A stretch of 64,000 bases of DNA, from positions 186,001-250,000 of the forward strand of contig JADJSS010000002.1 of the NCBI GenBank assembly GCA_016711605.1, written 5' to 3'. Both the position numbers and the translations under genes were made by a program. The DNA comes from Saprospirales bacterium (GTDB taxonomy: Bacteria; Bacteroidota; Bacteroidia; Chitinophagales; JADIYW01). Positions 46,662 through 56,975 of the stretch are shown piece after piece. Numbering within the stretch: the stretch's first letter is position 1; each line of letters starts with the position of its first letter. The notes beneath the pieces are model-generated. The model was not told where the DNA came from. It did no database searches and saw nothing but the letters and a program-made list of their open reading frames with translations.

Positions 46662-47752
46662 TTAAATATTTTTGCTTTTTCTAATTTTTTCTTCTAATTC
46701 ATGTTTCTGTTCCAGTTTCTGGTTTATTTTCCACTCTTTTTGTAAAACATTTTGTTTAATTTCTTCAATGGCATCATTTATTATCTGAATGATGGTGGTA
46801 TTTAACTCTTGTCCTTCTGGATGGCTATTGTCTAAAAATGTTTCTAATAAACCATGCGTCACTTCTTTTATGCCACGAGTATTATTTGGGTCGATGATGT
46901 CTTTCATCAATTTATCTATCGTATTAAACGTAATATCAGCCACAGCTTTATCCAACATTTCCTGAAAAATCTTGCCTAAACCTGGAATGTAGCGCAAGGC
47001 ATCAACGGTTTGGTTTTCATTTACTGCTTCGCTGATAATTTTCTCTACATATCCTTTTAATTCTCTTCGATATTGTGTGTACGACAAATTCATGGCTTCG
47101 CCAATTCTATTAGTCAAATAATTTACAATGATATCTTCTTTCGGTTTAATTACATTAGTCACAATTTTTTCTACCAAAGGCGATCCTTTTTGAATTTCTT
47201 CCTGCGTCATGGTGAGCATTTTGGCAATTACTCTATCAGCAACTTCTTCCACAATTACTTCAGAAACAAACGCTGATTTCTTAAAGACAAATGTTTTCGT
47301 TAAATCAAAAACACCTAAACGCTGCAAACGATACACCAAACCAAACAAGCGAATAAAACCGAAAAAATTCAATCCATTTAAGATCGGAATGCACATAATA
47401 ACATCGTACCAATGCACAAACGGATAAAACCACCAGCTATCATATTTTTTGCGGTAAATACTACGAATCCACCTAAAAATGAGTTCAGCAACATAAATTC
47501 CAACAAAAATTAAATCATAATCCAATACATGTGGATATAGTTGCGTGTTATACCAATTATAAAAATCAGAAGAAATATAGTGAATGCTGGAGCTGAAAAA
47601 ACCGAACTGAAAAAGAAATCCAAAAACAAATACATCAAATTGATGGCTACAATAATAAGCATCAGTAAATCCATCCAAAATAAATGTGAAGAATCTGCTG
47701 TACGCAGTTTCTGCATATCAATTTTAAACATTCTGCGTGTTTTATCTAACAT
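46662..47752 (-). pseudogene. Hypothetical membrane protein with long C-terminal amphipathic region, frameshifted
   Basis: The real start is probably ATG 47752 (MLDKTRRMFKIDMQKLRTADSSHLF). That frame passes through the first TM helix (LFWMDLLMLIIVAINLMYLFLDF) and then fails. A neighbouring frame continues LFQFGFFSSSIHYISSDFYNWYNTQL to the stop at 46662, so a 1-nt indel within the T-rich run near 47610-47640 separates them. The rebuilt protein has about 360 residues: about four TM helices resembling an ion-channel voltage-sensor layout (FVGIYVAELIFRWI, ILNGLNFFGFIRLFGLVYRLQRLGVF), then about 200 soluble residues of helical coiled character. Function unknown. Confidence 0.6.
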
Positions 47753-47870
47753 ACAATGAAGATAGAAATTTTATTTATTTTTCTATTGTTGTTTGTATCA
47801 CAGAGATTTTGCATTGGTTTGTGACCTCACAAACCAAAACCATTAATAAGTGTTGTTTTTATAATTCCAC

Positions 47871-48154
47871 TTAGAATTTAATAAACCGTTCCCAGCAGGA
47901 TTTTTCCAGCAGTTCGCGGTCATCAGGATGTGCAATATCAATGAGTGCTTTCGCACGTTGTCGTAAATTTTTCCATACAGATACGCAACACCAAATTCTG
48001 TAACAATATAATGCACATGACCTCTGGTGGTTACCACGCCTGCACCTGTTTTTAAGTAAGGAACAATTCTGCTTTCTCCTTTTTTAGTACGTGAAGTAAG
48101 TGCAATGATAGGTTTGCCGCCTTTGCTGAGCGCAGCACCACGGATAAAATCCAT
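47871..48154 (-). pseudogene. Acetyl-CoA hydrolase/transferase, C-terminal fragment
   Basis: A 103-codon open frame (MDFIRGAALSKGGKPIIALTSRT, TTRGHVHYIVTEFGVAYLYGK) runs to 47843. Near the end a 1-nt homopolymer loss moves the true continuation (NLRQRAKALIDIAHPDD...FIKF) into another frame, whose stop is at 47871. It is the C-terminal domain of the CoA-transferase family I-type protein started at 49154. Confidence 0.75.
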
Positions 48155-48371
48155 TTGTCCGCCAATACCACTATAAATTTTTGTACCTATACTATCTGCA
48201 CAAACCTGACCAGTAAGGTCAACTTCGATACACTGTTAATGGCCACCACTTTCGGGTTTTGCTGATGATATGTGGATCATTCACAAAATCAATATCGAGA
48301 AATGCAAATGCAGGATTATCATTCACATAATCATATAATTTTTTGTTCCGACAGCAAAACCAGTTACAGTT

Positions 48372-49154
48372 TTATATGGATGAATTATTTTTTGCGGAAT
48401 TGTTGATGATGTCTTTTTCAAACAAATTAATAATTCCATCGCTACACATTTCGGTATGAACACCCAGGTTTTTATGATTATTTAGCGATTTTAAAACAGC
48501 ATCTGGAATGGTACCGATACCCATTTGCAACGTGCTGCCATCTTCTATCAGCTCTGCAATAAATTTTCCTATACGCAATTCATCGTTGCCTAATTTTGCA
48601 CTGTAATCCACTTCATGTATTGGATTTTCTGCATAAACAAAAGAATGAATCCTGTCGGTATGTATCATACTATCGCCATGTGTTCGAGGCACATTCGGAT
48701 TCACCTGTGCGATGATATGCTTAGCGGTACTTACTGCTGCACGTGCAATATCTACACTCACACCTAAAGAACAATAGCCATGTTTATCCGGTGGTGATAC
48801 CTGTATTAAAGCTATATCTAACGGAAGAATGTCATTTTTAAAAAGATCCGGAATGTCGCTTAAAAAAACTGGAAGAAAATCTGCTCTGCCTTCATTGACT
48901 GCATTTCTCACACTATCACTTACAAAAAGACAGTTGAGATGAAAGGAGTTTTCATATTCAGGTTTGTCTACCATAATATCACCTAAAACAGAAATAAAGG
49001 TAAGTTCAACATTGCGCAGACGTTGTGATTCTTTCGCTAATGCATGCAGCAAAAACAATGGCGTCATGGCACTGCCATGTACAAAAACACGGTCATTACT
49101 TTTTATAATAGAAAGTGCATCTTTGGCAGATTGATAGGAAATTTCTTTGTACAT
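48372..49154 (-). pseudogene. Acetyl-CoA hydrolase/transferase, N-terminal part
   Basis: The 260-codon N-terminal part begins MYKEISYQSAKDALSIIKSND and has the family core (VHGSAMTPLFLLHALAKE, VSPPDKHGYCSLGVSVDIARAAV, LQMGIGTIPDAVLKSL, VHTEMCSDGIINLFE). It belongs to the acetyl-CoA hydrolase / 4-hydroxybutyrate CoA-transferase family. Between 48155 and 48371 the protein sequence is recoverable only by switching frame at least four times, at TCCG, A6, A4 and GTA positions. With the error near 47930 this makes five or more indels in 1.3 kb. Confidence 0.75.
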
Positions 49155-49648
49155 GATATTTGGTAAAACTAAGAAATTACGATGGATTTTGAAAATGGAG
49201 TTCGACTGTTTTGTTATTTAAGTTATAAGCGAAATCTTTTAAAAAGGACTCTTCGTTGTTTTTTTGTATGTTTTATTTATTGTGCAGATTTCGTTTCAAG
49301 TTTCTCTTTTGGAAAACAACAGGCATTAAAATTATTACTACTAAAATAAAAATAAACTAAATTCTAGTTTGCTGGAAAATTTTTAATTAACTTTCAATAG
49401 CGAAATTATTGGTATTGCCTTCATCCTATTCAGCATAGTAACTTTTTCAATAACAAATTATTAGAAGAATTTTTTTACAGAATCGACTCAAAAAAAAATA
49501 GTAAATACAGAGATATGAAATGAGCATGAGTGTTCGCACACCAAACGTCAATAATTTTATGCGAAACATGGTTCCATGACACAAAAATTATAAATTAATA
49601 AATGTCATAAATTCCATCTGCTCAATTATAAACAATAAAAAGAAACTG
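49155..49648. other. Intergenic region, 494 bp
   Basis: AT-rich, no ORF or repeat recognised. Divergent leader between the CoA-transferase and peptidase pseudogenes. Confidence 0.5.
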
Positions 49649-51111
49649 ATGAAAAAAATAATTTATTTAATAGTTTTGATTTTAATCTCCTTTTCATGCA
49701 AAAAGAGATAAACAACCTAAACAAGGCAATTTAATTAATCAGGAAATAAAAAAATTATAACAGAAAATAAACGCTTTTTGATTGGAATGCACAATCAACG
49801 GATTTTATTTTTTGAAGCTACAAACTTGCGAAGACAGATGCATTACCGTTGGATATAAAACAGATTTTTGTCTTCTGATAAAATACTCAAAGAAGAGATT
49901 ATTAAAAGTAGAAAAAGTGAAGGATTAAATAGAAATAAAATTCTTTTAGAAGAAAACGATAAACTTTCTACGCTAAAATTTAGAATTAATAATAAAAAAA
50001 CCATAGAGTCCATTAGAAATTTTAACAGCGTTGATTTTGTTGAAATCACCAACTTTAAATACGATAGAAAATTTTTATTAGTGATGAAGAAATTAAAGAT
50101 GGTTATCAAACAAGTAATAACAGTAATCTAAGAATTAATAATGTAAATCCCGGAGATTTTGACCCAATTACCAGTCCTATTACTTACGATAAATACATGG
50201 AATCTATTAATGGCAGAGATGCAGAAGTTATAAGAAATCATAATTTAAACTTTGTCTACGATAGTTTGAAAAAAATTTGACGGACTTGAAGTAGCGCTAT
50301 TAGACAATGGTATATTTCAGATTATGTTCCATTTGCAAGAGTTGGTTATCCTGCTTACCAACCAGAAGGATATTTTAGTCCAGTTGTAAATGGACCTCCA
50401 GATGGGCCTCATCCAAGAAATTATGATTTGCTAGGACTTAGTCAATTTATAAGCGGACTTAATGATTCATGGTACAAGACAAACAAGCATTGTTTGTGGT
50501 ATTATACCGAAAGGCAAATTCAGAACGGTACGTGCTGCACAGTGGGGTTTTTTTTTATATTTGCTCAAGATTTCTCAGCAACTACAAAAGCAATAATTGC
50601 TATGGCCGATGAGCCAAGTGTTAAGGTTATCAGCATGTCGATAAGGGAACAATATTTGTTAATAATGAGATGAAAAGAGCTATACAGTATTTTACAGCAA
50701 AATAAAATATTTGTAAGTGCTTCAGGCACTTTTCTGCCGATTCCTTTTATTAAAGATATAATAGGCGTTGTATTTCCTGCTACTATGCCGGAAGTAATTG
50801 CCACAACAGGAATAAAAGACACAAGAACTACAAATGGTGTTTTTGAGTTAGGTGAAACTTCTACGAGTGGAATAGAAAATGATTTTGTAGTGGATCATTC
50901 TACTTCCAGTTCTGAAACAGTATCGGCAACGGCAGCCATGTTTAGTTTAATTTGGAGTATTAATCCTAATTTATCTGCAAGACAAATAACAGATATCATG
51001 ATTTGTTCTTCCACTTATTTTAACACAAATAATGGTCAGAGGCATCCAATATTTGGCTGGGGCAAAGTAGATTGCAAAGCGGCTGCTAAAGCAACATTGG
51101 CAACACTATAA
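49649..51111 (+). pseudogene. Subtilisin-like (S8) serine peptidase lipoprotein, multiply frameshifted
   Basis: It starts MKKIIYLIVLILISFSCKK, a lipoprotein signal. The catalytic triad motifs can be traced but lie in different frames: Asp in ALLDNGI (codon at about 50303), His in IHGTRQTSIVCGII (about 50468) and Ser in TSSSETVSATAAMFSLIW (about 50905). The C-terminal end GWGKVDCKAAAKATLATL is open to the stop at 51111. At least five frame changes are needed. It is a decayed or badly sequenced exported protease. Confidence 0.75.
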
Positions 51112-51299
51112 GGTATAATCTAAAATAATAATACCAAAGAACGACGGACTTAAAAAAAATGCTTTTTGTTCATTCATTGAACAAAAGTCTAATCAATTTG
51201 AGTAAAAGACGCTATGTTTTGAGTTGTAATACAAAACGGTAGATAGTTTGTTGGCTGGAAATCAAGAAAGGTTAGGATGCAAAAAATCAAAAAACTGCA

Positions 51300-51507
51300 G
51301 AAGCAAGCAAGAAGCACTTGGAAGCCACATTGAAGCGTCGGGAAGCACGCTTGAAGCACACAGAAGCAAGTTGAAGCGCCAAGAAGCAAGTGTGAAGTGT
51401 GAAGAAGCAAGAATGTAGCGTCAAGAAGCAAGCGTGAAGCGTCGGGAAGCAAGCGTGAAGCGTCGGGAAGACTCAGTGAAGTGTCAGGTAGCAAGCAACG
51501 GAAGTAC
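51300..51507. repeat. 21-bp tandem minisatellite, about 10 units
   Basis: The units are 51300, 51321, 51342, 51363 (20 bp), 51383, 51404, 51425, 51446, 51467 and 51488. The consensus is GAAGCAAGCGTGAAGCGTCGG. Units 51425 and 51446 are identical and the outer ones diverge. The minus strand is open in one frame (LPDASRL heptad), but no gene context supports translation; one plus-strand frame reads EASVKRR and is interrupted by TGA in older units. Confidence 0.85.
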
Positions 51508-51614
51508 TTCAAAACGGATTATTTATCGGATTTTGACTCTTTTTTACGAAAAATGATTGGTTTTTGCCTGCTTTTTATGTTTTTCTGAAAAAATCTGTCT
51601 TTTTTGGGTGCTAA

Positions 51615-51655
51615 AACTAAAAAAGCTGCATGAAATTCATGCAGCTTTCTATTTT
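51615..51655 (-). terminator. Strong rho-independent terminator
   Basis: AAAGCTGCATGAA (51622-51634) pairs perfectly with TTCATGCAGCTTT (51636-51648), followed by T-rich sequence on the minus strand. It overlaps the 3' end of the minus-strand hypothetical gene stopping at 51649. Confidence 0.85.
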
Positions 51656-52152
51656 TTGGTTATTTTAGTTATTTCTTGGATGTTATCTTGTTCAAAATCT
51701 AATGTTATAGCATCTAATTTTACAATTTTTGCTGGTTTAAAGGCATCATTCCAAACAATATTTGCCTGACTGCCAGATAAAATTTTCACGTTGATGTTTT
51801 CTGTTTCTCCTTTTGTTAAAATAAATGGTTTTTCATCGGTAGAACCTGGTACAATTTGTCCTTCTCTGGTGATGCCGGAAATTCTTCGTGGGTCAATCAC
51901 TGCAGCTTCATCACCAATATATTTAATTTTGAATTTGCAACGCGTGCCATACGTAATTCCTTGTGGATAGAAAGTAAAATTGAGTAACTCTAGTGTAAAA
52001 TCTCCAACTTCTAAAAAGCGAGTTGTGGCTGGTGTGGCAAATGTATCAATTTTTAGTTCATCGCCAGTTTCAACTCTATACAAACCATTGATAATATATT
52101 GCAAATTGTAGCCATAAAAATTTTTGTCTGGCGTGTTCACAACATCAATCAC
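51649..52152 (-). pseudogene. Secreted hypothetical protein, C-terminal part
   Basis: These 167 codons continue, after a 1-nt loss in an A6 run at about 52187, the frame of the ORF starting at 52478. The join gives KKIKTFKPLASDSKVIDVVNT. Beta-rich (YNLQYIINGLYRVETGDELKID, TLELLNFTFYPQGITYGTR, KFKIKYIG). No family recognised. Confidence 0.6.
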
Positions 52153-52184
52153 CTTTGAATCGGAAGCTAATGGTTTAAATGTTT

Positions 52185-52478
52185 TTATTTTTTATCAGTA
52201 GGCGCAGACTCTATTGCACCAGCTTTGAATAGCGTTTCAGTAGGTTTAAAAACGAGGAAATAGTTTTTGTTGTTTTCAATCGTCATTTTAAACTTAGCAA
52301 CATCTTTATCCGAAAAAGCATCCGCAGTTTTTATGTTTACTTCTTTAGATTCTTTTAGAATTGGTTTATACCAAATTTGCTTTGGTTTTTTGGGTTCTTT
52401 CGGTGCTTTTGGTTTGCCAGCAAAAGCAGCCACTTGCAAAAAACACATCAATACGATAAGTAATTTTCTGTACATCAT
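52185..52478 (-). pseudogene. Secreted hypothetical protein, N-terminal part
   Basis: This 97-codon piece has a signal peptide (LLIVLMCFLQVAAFA) and a Lys/Pro-rich linker (KPKAPKEPKKPKQ). It ends PTDKK, where the A-run frameshift occurs. Together with the following piece the gene would encode about 275 residues. Confidence 0.6.
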
Positions 52479-52729
52479 AAATTAAAGTTTTAGATAGTTA
52501 ATTAAATTCTAAAGAAGTCTAAATCAGCATTAAACATACTAATTTTTTTTCTAATATTAAAGAAACGTTTCCAAAAGTTGTGCCAAGAATTTGGGTGATG
52601 GAATGCGTGTGTTTGCGAAAGGTGTTGTCGACTTTCGATTACATGCTGTAATTATTGTTGCAACTTATTTGGATTGTGGTTGACCGAGACACAACTTGTG
52701 AGAGATGAGTAATCATGGAAGAAGAAATA

Positions 52730-53212
52730 CTATTCTATATTGCAGGTATGTTTAATATATTCAATAGTTCCATTATCAATAGATTTAATTTCCTTCTTTT
52801 TTAAAAGAGCATAATATTTTTTTGTATTCTGACAATCATTAGCACGACTATAAAGTATCATAAGGTTTATTATTGTACCAGACTTACTTACTTTTTTAAA
52901 TTGATGAAGATCTAAAACTTTAATATTATTATGAATAGATTTTTGTCTGTATTTTTCTCTTAAAAGCTCATCTTTCTCTCTCGACCAAGAATAATAATAT
53001 TGCATGGCAAGATGTTTATAAATTAAAACATTATTGCTATCCGTTTTTTGAATGTTTTCCAATAGATTAATATTATAAACAACTTCATCTGTATTTGGTG
53101 TAATTCCACATCCTTGTCCTTTAAGTAAAGTGGCAATAGTATCAAAGTGTGTTGTTTTTGAAAATGAATTCAAAAAAAATAAAAGTATAATGTTTAGAAA
53201 TACTATTTTCAT
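52730..53212 (-). CDS. Hypothetical secreted protein overlapping metH
   Basis: This 160-residue protein has a signal peptide (IVFLNIILLFFLNSFS) and a helical body (YKHLAMQYYYSWSREKDELLREKYRQKSI) that may contain a TPR-like fold. Its ATG overlaps the metH stop (ATGA), suggesting translational coupling, though no functional link to methionine synthesis is apparent. No family recognised. Confidence 0.6.
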   Translation of the reverse strand: MKIVFLNIILLFFLNSFSKTTHFDTIATLLKGQGCGITPNTDEVVYNINLLENIQKTDSNNVLIYKHLAMQYYYSWSREKDELLREKYRQKSIHNNIKVLDLHQFKKVSKSGTIINLMILYSRANDCQNTKKYYALLKKKEIKSIDNGTIEYIKHTCNIE

Positions 53213-55929
53213 ACATCATAATTCAACACACTTTGCAACCAGCGTTCCATGTCTTCTTGCTCCATGTTTTTGCGTTGTGCGTAATCTTCTAATTGGTCTT
53301 TCGCAATTTTACCAATGCCAAAATATTTACTATCAGGATGCGAGAAATACCAACCACTCACACTCGATGCTGGATACATGGCGTTGCTTTCTGTTAAAAT
53401 AATGCCTGCATTTTTTTCTGCATCTAATAATTTAAACAACATTGGTTTTTCGGTATGGTCAGGACAAGCTGGATAGCCTGGTGCCGGACGAATGCCTTGA
53501 TATTTTTCTTTAATTAATTCTTCGCTGGTTAATGATTCATTACTTACATAATGCCAGAATTCTGTACGCACACGTTCGTGCATGCGTTCTGCAAATGCTT
53601 CTGCTAATCTATCTGCTAAAGCAGCTAACATAATTTTGTTATAATCATCGTGGTTGTCTTCAAAATGTTTTAACCATTTTTCAATACCAATACCTGATGT
53701 TACAGCAAAACCACCTATGTAATCTTGTTTGCCACTTTCTTTTGGTGCAATAAAATCACTCAAACAATAGTTTGGCAAACCTTCACCTTTTTTATTTTGC
53801 TGACGCAAATGATGTAAAGACACACCCCTTAATCCCCTCTCAAGAGGGGAAACTTGGCTTTCCGTTTCATTTTCGGAAAGTGAAATAATTATATCATCCA
53901 CATTACTATTTGCTTCAAAGAAACCAACTACCGCTTTTGCGGTCAGCCATTTTTCTGCAATAATTTTATCTAACAATGCATTTGCATCTGCCAATAATTT
54001 TTTCGCTTCTTCACCAACTATTTTGTCTTCTAAAATATTCGGATATTTTCCGTGCAATTCCCAGGTAGAGAAAAACGGAGTCCAGTCTATATATTTTCTA
54101 AGTTCTGCTAAATCGTACTCTTCAAAAACTTTAGTTCCTAAAAACGCAGGTTTTGGTGGTGTGTAATTGGTAAAATCTAATTGCAATTTATTCTTGCGCG
54201 CATCTTCAATACTCAAATAATCTTTCGCAATTTGCTTGCCTTGATGACGCACACGCATCACTTCGTATTCAGCTTTTATATCAGCAACAAATTTTATTTT
54301 GTTTTCAGGATTTAATAAACTACTTGCCACAGGCACACTGCGCGATGCATCTAACACGTGGATAGTTGGATGATCGTAATTCGGTTCAATTTTTACTGCT
54401 GTATGAATTTTAGAAGTCGTGGCGCCACCAATTAATAAAGGTTGTTTCATGCCTCGGCGTTTCATTTCTTTCGCCACAAAAACCATCTCATCTAACGATG
54501 GTGTAATTAAACCGCTTAAGCCAATGATGTCTACATTTTCTTTTTGTGCAACATCTAAAATTTTATCGCAAGGCACCATCACACCAATATCAATAATCTC
54601 AAAATTATTACACGCTAACACTACGCCAACAATATTTTTACCAATATCGTGTACATCGCCTTTTACGGTTGCCAATAAAATTTTTCCTTGTTTGTTGCTT
54701 TCACCTGCTTGTTTTGATGCTTCAATAAATGGCAATAAATACGCTACGGATTTTTTCATTACACGCGCCGATTTTACTACTTGCGGTAAGAACATTTTTC
54801 CTGCACCAAATAAATCGCCTACTACATTCATACCATCCATCAACGGACCTTCAATCACGCTTAATGGTTTGTCGAATTGTTGTCTGCATTCTTCTGTATC
54901 TACATCAATAAAATCAATAATACCTTTTACTAAGGCGTGTTTTAATCGTTCATTTACCGATTGATTTCTCCATTCTAAATCTTCTTCTTTTTTCTTTGCC
55001 GAACCTTTTACCGTTTCTGCATATTCAAGCAATCGTTCGGTAGAATCTTCTCTTCTGTTTAAGATAACATCTTCTACACGTTCTAATAAACCTTTTTCAA
55101 TATTATCATACACTTCAATCATGGTTGGATTGACGATACCCATATTCATGCCTTCTTTGATGGCGTGATACAAGAATACCGAATGCATGGCTTCGCGTAC
55201 AATATTATTTCCACGGAAAGAAAACGAGACATTGGAAACGCCTCCACTAACGTGTGCACCTTTGAGATTTGTTCGTATCCATTTAGTAGCACGGAAAAAA
55301 TCAACTGCATTGTTGCGATGTTCATCCATACCAGTTGCTACCGGAAAAATATTTGGATCGAAAATAATATCGTTGGGATTGAATTTTACAACATTGACTA
55401 AAACATCGTAACTGCGTTGGCAAATTTCTATTCTGCGTTCGTAACTGTCGGCTTGTCCAGCTTCATCAAATGCCATGACCACAGTTGCTGCTCCATATTT
55501 TTTTATCAGTTTTGCCTGACGAATGAACTCTTCTTCACCACCTTTTAAACTGATAGAATTGACGATGCATTTTCCTTGTACACATTTCAAACCAGCTTCG
55601 ATGATTTCCCATTTGGATGAATCTATCATAATTGGAATACGCGAAATTTCCGGCTCTGATGCAATTAAATTCAGGAATTGAATCATCGCTTTGGTGCCAT
55701 CAATCATACCTTCGTCCATGTTTACATCGAGCACTTGTGCACCACCACGAACCTGATCCATGGCAACAGCTAATGCATCTTCAAAGCGCTCTTCTTTTAT
55801 CATTTTTAAGAATGCTTTGGAACCTGTAACGTTGGTTCGTTCACCAATATTTACGAAGATGGAATCTGGTGTAATTAATAATGGTTCGAGACCAGATAAT
55901 TTTAAGATACTACAATTGCTTTCTGACAT
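53209..55929 (-). CDS. metH: Cobalamin-dependent methionine synthase, folate/B12/reactivation part
   Basis: The 906-residue protein lacks the N-terminal homocysteine-binding module, which is a separate gene upstream, as is usual in Bacteroidota. The pterin-binding domain (VNIGERTNVTGSKAF) covers roughly residues 20-280. The B12 cap follows, then the B12-binding domain with GDVHDIGKNIVG near residue 423 (the axial His) and GLITPSLDEM. The AdoMet-binding reactivation domain has RPAPGYPACPDHTEKP. It transfers methyl from methyl-tetrahydrofolate via cobalamin to homocysteine. A palindromic SPLERG repeat is inserted at about residues 691-711 between B12 and reactivation domains. A SAM-I riboswitch lies upstream of the two-gene unit. 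Confidence 0.95.
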   Translation of the reverse strand: MSESNCSILKLSGLEPLLITPDSIFVNIGERTNVTGSKAFLKMIKEERFEDALAVAMDQVRGGAQVLDVNMDEGMIDGTKAMIQFLNLIASEPEISRIPIMIDSSKWEIIEAGLKCVQGKCIVNSISLKGGEEEFIRQAKLIKKYGAATVVMAFDEAGQADSYERRIEICQRSYDVLVNVVKFNPNDIIFDPNIFPVATGMDEHRNNAVDFFRATKWIRTNLKGAHVSGGVSNVSFSFRGNNIVREAMHSVFLYHAIKEGMNMGIVNPTMIEVYDNIEKGLLERVEDVILNRREDSTERLLEYAETVKGSAKKKEEDLEWRNQSVNERLKHALVKGIIDFIDVDTEECRQQFDKPLSVIEGPLMDGMNVVGDLFGAGKMFLPQVVKSARVMKKSVAYLLPFIEASKQAGESNKQGKILLATVKGDVHDIGKNIVGVVLACNNFEIIDIGVMVPCDKILDVAQKENVDIIGLSGLITPSLDEMVFVAKEMKRRGMKQPLLIGGATTSKIHTAVKIEPNYDHPTIHVLDASRSVPVASSLLNPENKIKFVADIKAEYEVMRVRHQGKQIAKDYLSIEDARKNKLQLDFTNYTPPKPAFLGTKVFEEYDLAELRKYIDWTPFFSTWELHGKYPNILEDKIVGEEAKKLLADANALLDKIIAEKWLTAKAVVGFFEANSNVDDIIISLSENETESQVSPLERGLRGVSLHHLRQQNKKGEGLPNYCLSDFIAPKESGKQDYIGGFAVTSGIGIEKWLKHFEDNHDDYNKIMLAALADRLAEAFAERMHERVRTEFWHYVSNESLTSEELIKEKYQGIRPAPGYPACPDHTEKPMLFKLLDAEKNAGIILTESNAMYPASSVSGWYFSHPDSKYFGIGKIAKDQLEDYAQRKNMEQEDMERWLQSVLNYDV
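53821..53855. repeat. In-frame palindromic insertion in metH (SPLERG type)
   Basis: CCCCTC-TCAA-GAGGGG is a hairpin encoding VSPLERGLRGV on the minus strand. The same peptide recurs as spurious or inserted sequence in many bacterial genomes. It lies in a linker, so the enzyme probably tolerates it. Confidence 0.75.
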
Positions 55930-55947
55930 TTTTCTTTCTTTATTTTA

Positions 55948-56028
55948 GAACACGGATGACACAGATTTGACGGATTTAAGATAGGTTTTTATCAAATAAA
56001 TCTTGATTATCCTTTCAATCTGTGTTCT
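55948..56028. repeat. Inverted-repeat element between the two methionine-synthase genes
   Basis: AGAACACGGATGACACAGATT and AATCTGTGTTCT form an imperfect inverted pair enclosing about 50 AT-rich bases. It may be a short dispersed repeat unit. Confidence 0.5.
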
Positions 56029-56067
56029 GTTTTTTATGCTTCTTGTAAACTATTTATTTTCCTTGGT

Positions 56068-56877
56068 TTATATTCTTTTGCTATTTCTGCAATGCGTTTG
56101 ATATGTGGTGGTGTGGTGCCGCAGCAACCACCTAAATGCACAATTCAAACCAACCGAAAATAATGGAACATGCGAAACGGAAATTAAAAATGCTTCGGTG
56201 GTTTGTCCGCTTAATGTTCTGCCACTTGCATCTGTAATCGTTCCAGAAATAGAAACAGGATATTCTTTGCCTATATCTTCAAATAAGGTTTGAACTGCAA
56301 ATAAAGCAGCTTTTGCGTTTAAGGTATCGAAAATAGTTTCTATCAATAATAAATCAGAACCACCTTCAATTAGTGCTTTTGCCTGATCGTAATATGCTTT
56401 TACCAATTCATCAAACGTTACTGCACGATAACCTGGATCGTTCACATCAGGTGAAAGTGAGCAAGTACGGTTGGTTGGACCCATTGCACCAGCTACAAAA
56501 CGTGGTTTGTGTGGTTCTTTTGCGGTCATTTCATCGGCTACTTCTCTGGCTATTTTTGCACTTTGGAAATTGATATCATACACAGCATCTTCTAGATGAT
56601 AATCTGCTTGAGCGATGGTAGTTCCGCTAAACGTATTGGTTTCTACAATATCAGCACCTGCTTCATAATATTGACGATGAATTTCTTTGATGATTTCTGG
56701 TCGTGTGATAGACAATAAATCGTTATTGCCTTTTAATGGATGCGAATGGTTTTTCCATCTATCGCCACGATAATCTTCTTCTTCGAGCTTGTAGCGTTGT
56801 ATCATGGTACCCATTGCACCGTCTAAGATTAGGATACGCTCTTGTGCTATTTGATGTAATAATGAGTCATTAGTCAT
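56068..56877 (-). pseudogene. Homocysteine S-methyltransferase module of methionine synthase, internally deleted
   Basis: The 269-codon frame starts MTNDSLLHQIAQERILILDGAMGTMIQ and follows the homocysteine-binding barrel with the FVAGAMGPTNRTCSLSP and SGTITDASGRTLSGQT signatures. It reaches GLNCA, the first zinc Cys, then becomes FRWLLRHH and stops at 56068. In the neighbouring frame the sequence reads GGCCGTTPPHIKRIAEIAKEY, the paired zinc Cys, with a natural stop at about 56034. Relative to the family, about 60 residues between GLNCALG and GGCCGTTP are missing and the frame is lost, so zinc binding is destroyed. It may be an assembly error. Confidence 0.8.
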
Positions 56878-56975
56878 TGGTCATTGATTTATTGCGTTAT
56901 CAATAGATTCGGTACTTTGTTCAGAATGACAAACGAATTACGAAAAGGACAAGAAAATGTAGTTTGAAGACATTT

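Noticed and set aside
49843..50131. Two opposing ORFs of about 87 residues
   Set aside because: They lie within the broken S8 peptidase gene; the plus frame is a fragment of it and the minus one a shadow.
51300..51507. CRISPR-like array
   Set aside because: Units are contiguous 21-mers without spacers, and no cas genes are nearby; this is a minisatellite.
51189..51512. 107-codon Leu-rich ORF on the minus strand
   Set aside because: It is the translation of the 21-bp tandem repeat and has no gene context.
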